64,000 nucleotides of DNA from Mycolicibacter kumamotonensis (GTDB lineage Bacteria > Actinomycetota > Actinomycetes > Mycobacteriales > Mycobacteriaceae): NCBI RefSeq assembly GCF_002086285.1, contig NZ_MVHU01000006.1, positions 62,001-126,000 of the forward strand, given 5' to 3'. The notes beneath the pieces are model-generated. The model worked only from the letters and a program-made list of their open reading frames with translations, was not told the origin of the DNA and searched no databases. Positions 59,400 to 64,000 of the stretch are shown here, piece by piece (within the stretch, counting starts at the first letter, position 1; the number at the start of each line of letters is the position of its first letter). The position numbers were made by a program, and so were the translations under genes.

Positions 59400-60590
59400 G
59401 TGACGTCCATTCAACAGCGTGACGCGCAGTCGGTGCTTGCAGCCATCGACGACCTTCTTCCGCAGTTGCGCGAGCGCGCCCAGGAGACCGAGGACCTGCG
59501 CAAGATTCCCGACGCCAACATCAAGGCGCTCGAGGAGATCGGCTTCTTCAAGCTGTTGCAGCCCGAGCAGTGGGGCGGCATGCAATGCGACCCCGCGGTC
59601 TTCTACGAGGCGGTCCGCCGGATCGCCAGCGCGTGCGGGTCCACCGGGTGGGTGGCTTCGATCATCGGCGTGCACAACTGGCACCTGGCACTGTTCGACC
59701 AGCAGGCCCAGGTCGAGGTGTGGGGCGAGGACACCGACGTGCGAGTGTCGTCCTCCTACGCCCCGATGGGCGCCGGTGTGGTGACCGAGAACGCCGACGG
59801 CTACATCGTCAACGGCTCCTGGAACTGGTCGTCGGGCTGTGACCACGCCACCTGGGCGTTCCTGGGCGGTCCGGTGATCAAGGACGGCAAGCCGGTGGAC
59901 TTCGGCAGCTTCCTGATTCCGCGCACCGAGTACACCATCGACGACGTCTGGCACGTGGTCGGCCTGCGCGGCACCGGCAGCAACACCGTCGTGGTCAAGG
60001 ACGTCTTCGTCCCGCGGCACCGCTTCCTGTCCTACAAGGCGATGAACGACCAGACCGCTGGTGGCTACGCCACCAACGCCGCGCCGGTCTACAAGATGCC
60101 GTGGGGCACCATGCACCCGACGACGATCTCGGCCCCGATCATGGGCATGGCCTACGGCGCCTACGCGGCGCACGTCGAGCACCAGGGCAAGCGAGTCCGG
60201 GCGGCGTTCGCCGGGGAGAAGGCCAAGGACGACCCGTTCGCCAAGGTCCGGATCGCCGAGGCGGCCAGTGACATCGACGCCGGCTGGCGGCAGCTGATCG
60301 GCAACGTCGCCGACGAATACGCCCTGCTGGCGGCCGGTAAGGAGATCCCGTTCGAGCTGCGGGCCCGCGCGCGCCGCGACCAGGTGCGTGCCACCGGCCG
60401 GGCGATCGCCTCGATCGACCGGCTGTTCGAGGCGGCCGGCGCTACCGCGCTGTCCAACGACGCGCCGGTGCAGCGGTTCTGGCGTGACGCGCACGCGGGT
60501 CGGGTGCACGCGGCCAACGACCCGGAGCGGGCATACATGATCTTCGGTAACCACGAATTCGGGTTGCCGCCCGGCGACACAATGGTCTGA
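59400..60590 (+). CDS. hsaA: Flavin-dependent 3-HSA monooxygenase, oxygenase subunit HsaA
   Basis: Hydroxylates 3-HSA to the catechol 3,4-DHSA in steroid ring A/B degradation, using FMNH2 from HsaB. 396 aa of acyl-CoA-dehydrogenase-like fold: EEIGFFKLLQPEQWGGM, ACGSTGWVASIIGVHNWHLALF, VNGSWNWSSGCDHATW and VVGLRGTGSNTVVVKDVFVP. GTG start at 59400 behind GGGAGG. Followed after 45 bases by hsaC; in M. tuberculosis the hydrolase gene hsaD lies in that position and is absent here. Confidence 0.95.
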   Translation: MTSIQQRDAQSVLAAIDDLLPQLRERAQETEDLRKIPDANIKALEEIGFFKLLQPEQWGGMQCDPAVFYEAVRRIASACGSTGWVASIIGVHNWHLALFDQQAQVEVWGEDTDVRVSSSYAPMGAGVVTENADGYIVNGSWNWSSGCDHATWAFLGGPVIKDGKPVDFGSFLIPRTEYTIDDVWHVVGLRGTGSNTVVVKDVFVPRHRFLSYKAMNDQTAGGYATNAAPVYKMPWGTMHPTTISAPIMGMAYGAYAAHVEHQGKRVRAAFAGEKAKDDPFAKVRIAEAASDIDAGWRQLIGNVADEYALLAAGKEIPFELRARARRDQVRATGRAIASIDRLFEAAGATALSNDAPVQRFWRDAHAGRVHAANDPERAYMIFGNHEFGLPPGDTMV

Positions 60591-61538
<948 letters not shown>

Positions 61539-61545
61539 TAGGGCA

Positions 61546-62130
61546 GTGAGCTCCCAATCGGCAGCAGACGACCTGCCCATCGACCCGCGCGCGTTCCGCA
61601 ACGTACTCGGCCAGTTCTGTACGGGGATCACGATCATCACCACCGTGCACGACGGTGCGCCGATCGGGTTCGCCTGCCAATCGTTCGCCGCGTTGTCGCT
61701 GGACCCACCGTTGGTGCTGTTCTGCCCGACCAAGATGTCGCGGTCCTGGCAGGCCATCGAGGCCAGCGGAAAGTTCTGTGTCAACATCCTGGCCGAAGAG
61801 CAGAAGGACGTCTGTGCCCGCTTCGGCTCCCGCGAACCGGACAAGTTCGCCGGGGTGGACTGGGAGCCCTCTCCGCTGGGCTCGCCGGTCCTGGCCCGGT
61901 CGCTGGCCCACATCGACTGCACGGTGGCCTCGGTGCACGACGGCGGCGATCACTTCGTGGTGTTCGGGGCGGTCCAGTCCCTGTCCGATGTGCCCGAGGT
62001 GAAGCCGCGGCCGCTGTTGTTCTACCGCGGCGACTACACCGGCATCGAGCCGGAGAAGACCACACCCGCGCAATGGCGCGACGACCTGGAGGCGTTCCTC
62101 ACCGCCACCACCGACGACACCTGGCTGTAG
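61546..62130 (+). CDS. hsaB: Flavin reductase HsaB
   Basis: NADH:FMN oxidoreductase that supplies reduced flavin to HsaA. 194 aa with the flavin-reductase split-barrel features FRNVLGQFCTGITIITT, GFACQSFAALSLDPPLVLFCP and CVNILAEEQKDVCARFG, then GDHFVVFGAVQ. GTG start at 61546, 7 bases after hsaC. In M. tuberculosis nat follows; here a convergent gene of unknown function ends 33 bases downstream. Confidence 0.93.
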   Translation: MSSQSAADDLPIDPRAFRNVLGQFCTGITIITTVHDGAPIGFACQSFAALSLDPPLVLFCPTKMSRSWQAIEASGKFCVNILAEEQKDVCARFGSREPDKFAGVDWEPSPLGSPVLARSLAHIDCTVASVHDGGDHFVVFGAVQSLSDVPEVKPRPLLFYRGDYTGIEPEKTTPAQWRDDLEAFLTATTDDTWL

Positions 62131-62163
62131 TCCTTCGTCACGGCGGATGCGAAGACCGCCGAC

Positions 62164-63408
62164 TCAGTGCCAGATCTGCTGGTGCTCGGCGTGGGTGCGC
62201 AGATACGCCCCCGGGCCGTAGAACTCGTCGTAGAAGTCGGTGTCGAGGTGCTGGGCCTGCAAGTACATCAACACGTGCACGGTCGGAACGGTGCCGGGCA
62301 GCTTGCCGAACGTGTCGTAGATGTAGGACGCCTGCAGCGTGACCAGTTCGGCGATGCCATCCGGTGGCAGCGACGAAGCCCGAACCCGGGGCGTCTGCGT
62401 CCACGGGCCGGCCGTCTCGGGGTGCGACGGGCCGCCGGGACCGAACTTGCGGGCCACCAGCTTGGCCACGCCGTCGGCCACCGAGGCCACGTGCGGTGGG
62501 CTGAGCGTCTCGAAGTGGCCGGGCAGCCCGGTCGCGTTCGCCAACGGCCAGCGCGGGTCGGTGTCGGCGACGAAGCCGAACCCGTCCAGCACCGACAGCC
62601 GGTCCAACCCGTCGAAGATCCAGCCGCCCAGGCCCATCGCCTGCAAGCCCAGCGCCCCGTTGTGTGCGGCGATGGACAGCTCCGCGCTGGCCTCGGTCAG
62701 GGTGTACTGCTCGACGAACGACAGCGGGATCGGGTCATCGGCGTGCGCCAGCTGGGAAAACCCCTGCAGGCCCGGGAGGTCGCGGCCGTTGATGTCGTCG
62801 GTGATGCGGTAGCCGTTGGCCGCGAAGAACCACAGGTTCTCCATCAGGTGCTCGGCGAGGTCGGCCGCGGCGAAGGCCAGCAGGCTGCCCGGGTGATTGC
62901 CGATCCAGGTGTTGTGGCCCTCCATGTAGGGCTCCTCGCGGGGCAGCTCCAAGCGCGAATCCGACAGCTGCACATAGGAATCGGCGGTGTGGGTGATCCA
63001 ATCCTCGATGGTGCCGAAATGCTGCGGTTGTTGATCCCGGGTGGGCAACAGGTAGCAGCCGGTGTCATCGGTGAAGAACACCTGGCTGGTGTGGAAGCCG
63101 GCCGCCGACGGCATCGTCCGGCCGGTGGCGCTGCCGGGGTAGTTGGGCAGCGCGGGGGCGTATCCGGGGTGGTGCGCGATGCCGTCGTGCCAGCCGGTGA
63201 CCCCGGCCATTAGCGACAGCAGCAGCGCCCGCTCGACCTCGGAGAGCGGCTGCACCGGCCGGCGGCTGGTATAGGCCAGGGCGCCGGCCGGGATGGCGCC
63301 GCCGACCGGGAAGCGCCGGGACCGGCGTCCGGTGATCGCGGCGAACAGGCCGAAGCCGGCCGCCTGCGCCAGCGCGGCCCGTTCGTGGTCGCTGATCGCC
63401 AGGCCCAT
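62164..63408 (-). CDS. Conserved hypothetical protein, 414 aa
   Basis: Not recognised. No signal peptide or clear membrane helix. The N-terminal half includes ITGRRSRRFPVGGAIP and PVQPLSEVERALLLSLMAGVTGW, which recall the start of nitroreductase-like FMN proteins. HHPGYAPALPNYPGSATGRTMPSAAGFHTSQVFFTDD and many aromatic/His residues follow. EGHNTWIGNHPGSLLAFAAADLAEHLMENLWFFAANGYRI in the middle and MYLQAQHLDTDFYDEFYGPGAYLRTHAEHQ at the end look like an enzyme rather than a structural protein. A flavin fold is only a suggestion. It follows the haemophore-like gene by 7 bases on the same strand, so they are likely co-transcribed. Confidence 0.7.
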   Translation of the reverse strand: MGLAISDHERAALAQAAGFGLFAAITGRRSRRFPVGGAIPAGALAYTSRRPVQPLSEVERALLLSLMAGVTGWHDGIAHHPGYAPALPNYPGSATGRTMPSAAGFHTSQVFFTDDTGCYLLPTRDQQPQHFGTIEDWITHTADSYVQLSDSRLELPREEPYMEGHNTWIGNHPGSLLAFAAADLAEHLMENLWFFAANGYRITDDINGRDLPGLQGFSQLAHADDPIPLSFVEQYTLTEASAELSIAAHNGALGLQAMGLGGWIFDGLDRLSVLDGFGFVADTDPRWPLANATGLPGHFETLSPPHVASVADGVAKLVARKFGPGGPSHPETAGPWTQTPRVRASSLPPDGIAELVTLQASYIYDTFGKLPGTVPTVHVLMYLQAQHLDTDFYDEFYGPGAYLRTHAEHQQIWH

Positions 63409-63415
63409 CGCGGAC

Positions 63416-63820
63416 CTACTTGCTGACGGTCTCCAGCAGGGTGGCCAGCTGGGTCGGGGAGACCGTGATCCCGCACTGGTTCTTCAGGTCGGTGAGCGGC
63501 TGGGCAATGTTCTGCAGCGTCGACAGCTGGTCGAGGTGGCCGACGAAGTAACCCTGCACCGAGGACCTGGCCTGGTCCGGGGGCATGGTGGCCGCGGAGG
63601 TCAGGACGTCGTTGGCCTCCGGGTGGTCGTTGAGGAATCCACCGGCCTGGTTCAGCACTCCGCTGGCGGTGTTGGCCAGCCCGGCGGCCGTGCAGGGTGC
63701 CGGTGCGGCATCGGCCGGTGCGGTGGTCCCCGATGCGGAGGCGGCCACCGCACCGATGATGCCGACGGCCGCCGCGGCGAGAACCAGGCGGTTCAGCGAG
63801 CCTCGCGTGGTTGTGCGCAT
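63416..63820 (-). CDS. Haemophore-related secreted protein (MHB domain)
   Basis: A 134-aa exported protein resembling the mycobacterial haem-binding family of Rv0203. Signal peptide LNRLVLAAAAVGIIGAVAASASG, then a helical domain with PCTAAGLANTASGVLNQAGGFLNDHPEANDVL, a long Q-rich helix and QPLTDLKNQCGITVSPTQL. The two cysteines are placed as in Rv0203, where they form a disulfide. A haem-binding Tyr/His is not certain; a Tyr (QGYFVGHLDQL) is present. The ATG at 63820 begins the signal; upstream codons to 63883 are a shadow. It is 44 bases downstream of the aminotransferase. Confidence 0.75.
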   Translation of the reverse strand: MRTTTRGSLNRLVLAAAAVGIIGAVAASASGTTAPADAAPAPCTAAGLANTASGVLNQAGGFLNDHPEANDVLTSAATMPPDQARSSVQGYFVGHLDQLSTLQNIAQPLTDLKNQCGITVSPTQLATLLETVSK

Positions 63821-63864
63821 TGCTGTGGTCCCTTCGATCAGGTAAGTCGAGATTGTGAGTAAAC

Positions 63865-64000
63865 CTACCGGAGCGGCAGCCACCCGCGGATTCGGTGCAA
63901 GGCTTCGGAGATGTCGGCGGTCGGGCCGGCGAACGACAACCGGATGAAAGTGTTGCCGCGCTCGGTGTCGAAGTCGACGCCCGGCGCCACGGCGACACCG
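63865..64000 (-). CDS. aspB: PLP-dependent aminotransferase (AspB-like), C-terminal end only
   Basis: The last 44 codons of a class I/II aminotransferase, entering from the right edge: GVAVAPGVDFDTERGNTFIR then LSFAGPTADISEALHRIRGW and a TAG stop at 63865-63867. The PGxxF...G...(I/V)RxSFA pattern carries the conserved arginine that binds the substrate carboxylate. Position and sequence agree with Rv3565 (AspB). Likely the first gene of an operon with the haemophore-like protein. Confidence 0.8.
   Translation of the reverse strand, partial: GVAVAPGVDFDTERGNTFIRLSFAGPTADISEALHRIRGWLPLR

Overview
This is 64 kb of high-GC actinobacterial chromosome from a member of the Mycobacteriaceae that is not M. 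tuberculosis itself. The evidence is gene order. From left to right the window follows, inverted and with gains and losses, the M. tuberculosis stretch from about Rv3624c to Rv3565: hpt, lpqG, a flavin monooxygenase with ephA, ftsH-folE-folP-folB-folK, panC-panD-coaX, lysS, lsr2, clpC1, lpqF, mhuD, mutY, canB, radA, lpqE, carD, ispD-ispF, cysS, an rRNA methyltransferase, arsB2, kstR, fadE34, kshB, hsaA/C/B and aspB. I cannot name the species from sequence alone. No rRNA, tRNA, CRISPR array or insertion sequence was seen.

Layout. 1-7.7 kb: truncated hpt, a vapBC-type pair, lipoprotein LpqG, PAS-ANTAR and STAS regulators, and a three-gene oxidoreductase/epoxide hydrolase operon. 7.8-19.5 kb: ftsH followed by a tightly packed folate, pantothenate/CoA and lysS block with many start/stop overlaps. 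19.5-22.8 kb: lsr2, then clpC1 behind a ClgR-like operator, closed by a long hairpin. 22.7-29.6 kb: lpqF, mhuD, an alpha/beta hydrolase, mutY, canB, a membrane-anchored protein, radA and lpqE. disA, normally next to radA, is absent. 29.9-38.8 kb: carD-ispD-ispF, a lineage-specific Ala-rich secreted protein antisense to them, cysS-rlmB-type methyltransferase-GDPD, then arsB2, a metallo-beta-lactamase-fold protein and kstR. 38.9-41.1 kb: fadE34.

41.4-57.2 kb: the most striking part of the window. Eight alpha-glucan/trehalose enzymes sit in one block that divides a KstR-controlled steroid locus: glgE-glgB (+), mak-treS-malQ (-) and glgX/treX-treY-treZ (+). In M. tuberculosis these genes lie at four separate places. 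Together they could run a closed cycle: TreS turns trehalose into maltose, Mak phosphorylates it, GlgE and GlgB build branched glucan, TreX/TreY/TreZ return glucan to trehalose, and MalQ recycles short maltodextrins.

57.2-64 kb: steroid catabolism resumes with an Rv3572-like secreted protein, kshB and hsaA-hsaC-hsaB, under two KstR-type operators. hsaD and nat, normally in this operon, are missing. The window ends with an unrecognised 414-aa protein, a haemophore-like secreted protein and the C-terminus of an AspB-type aminotransferase.
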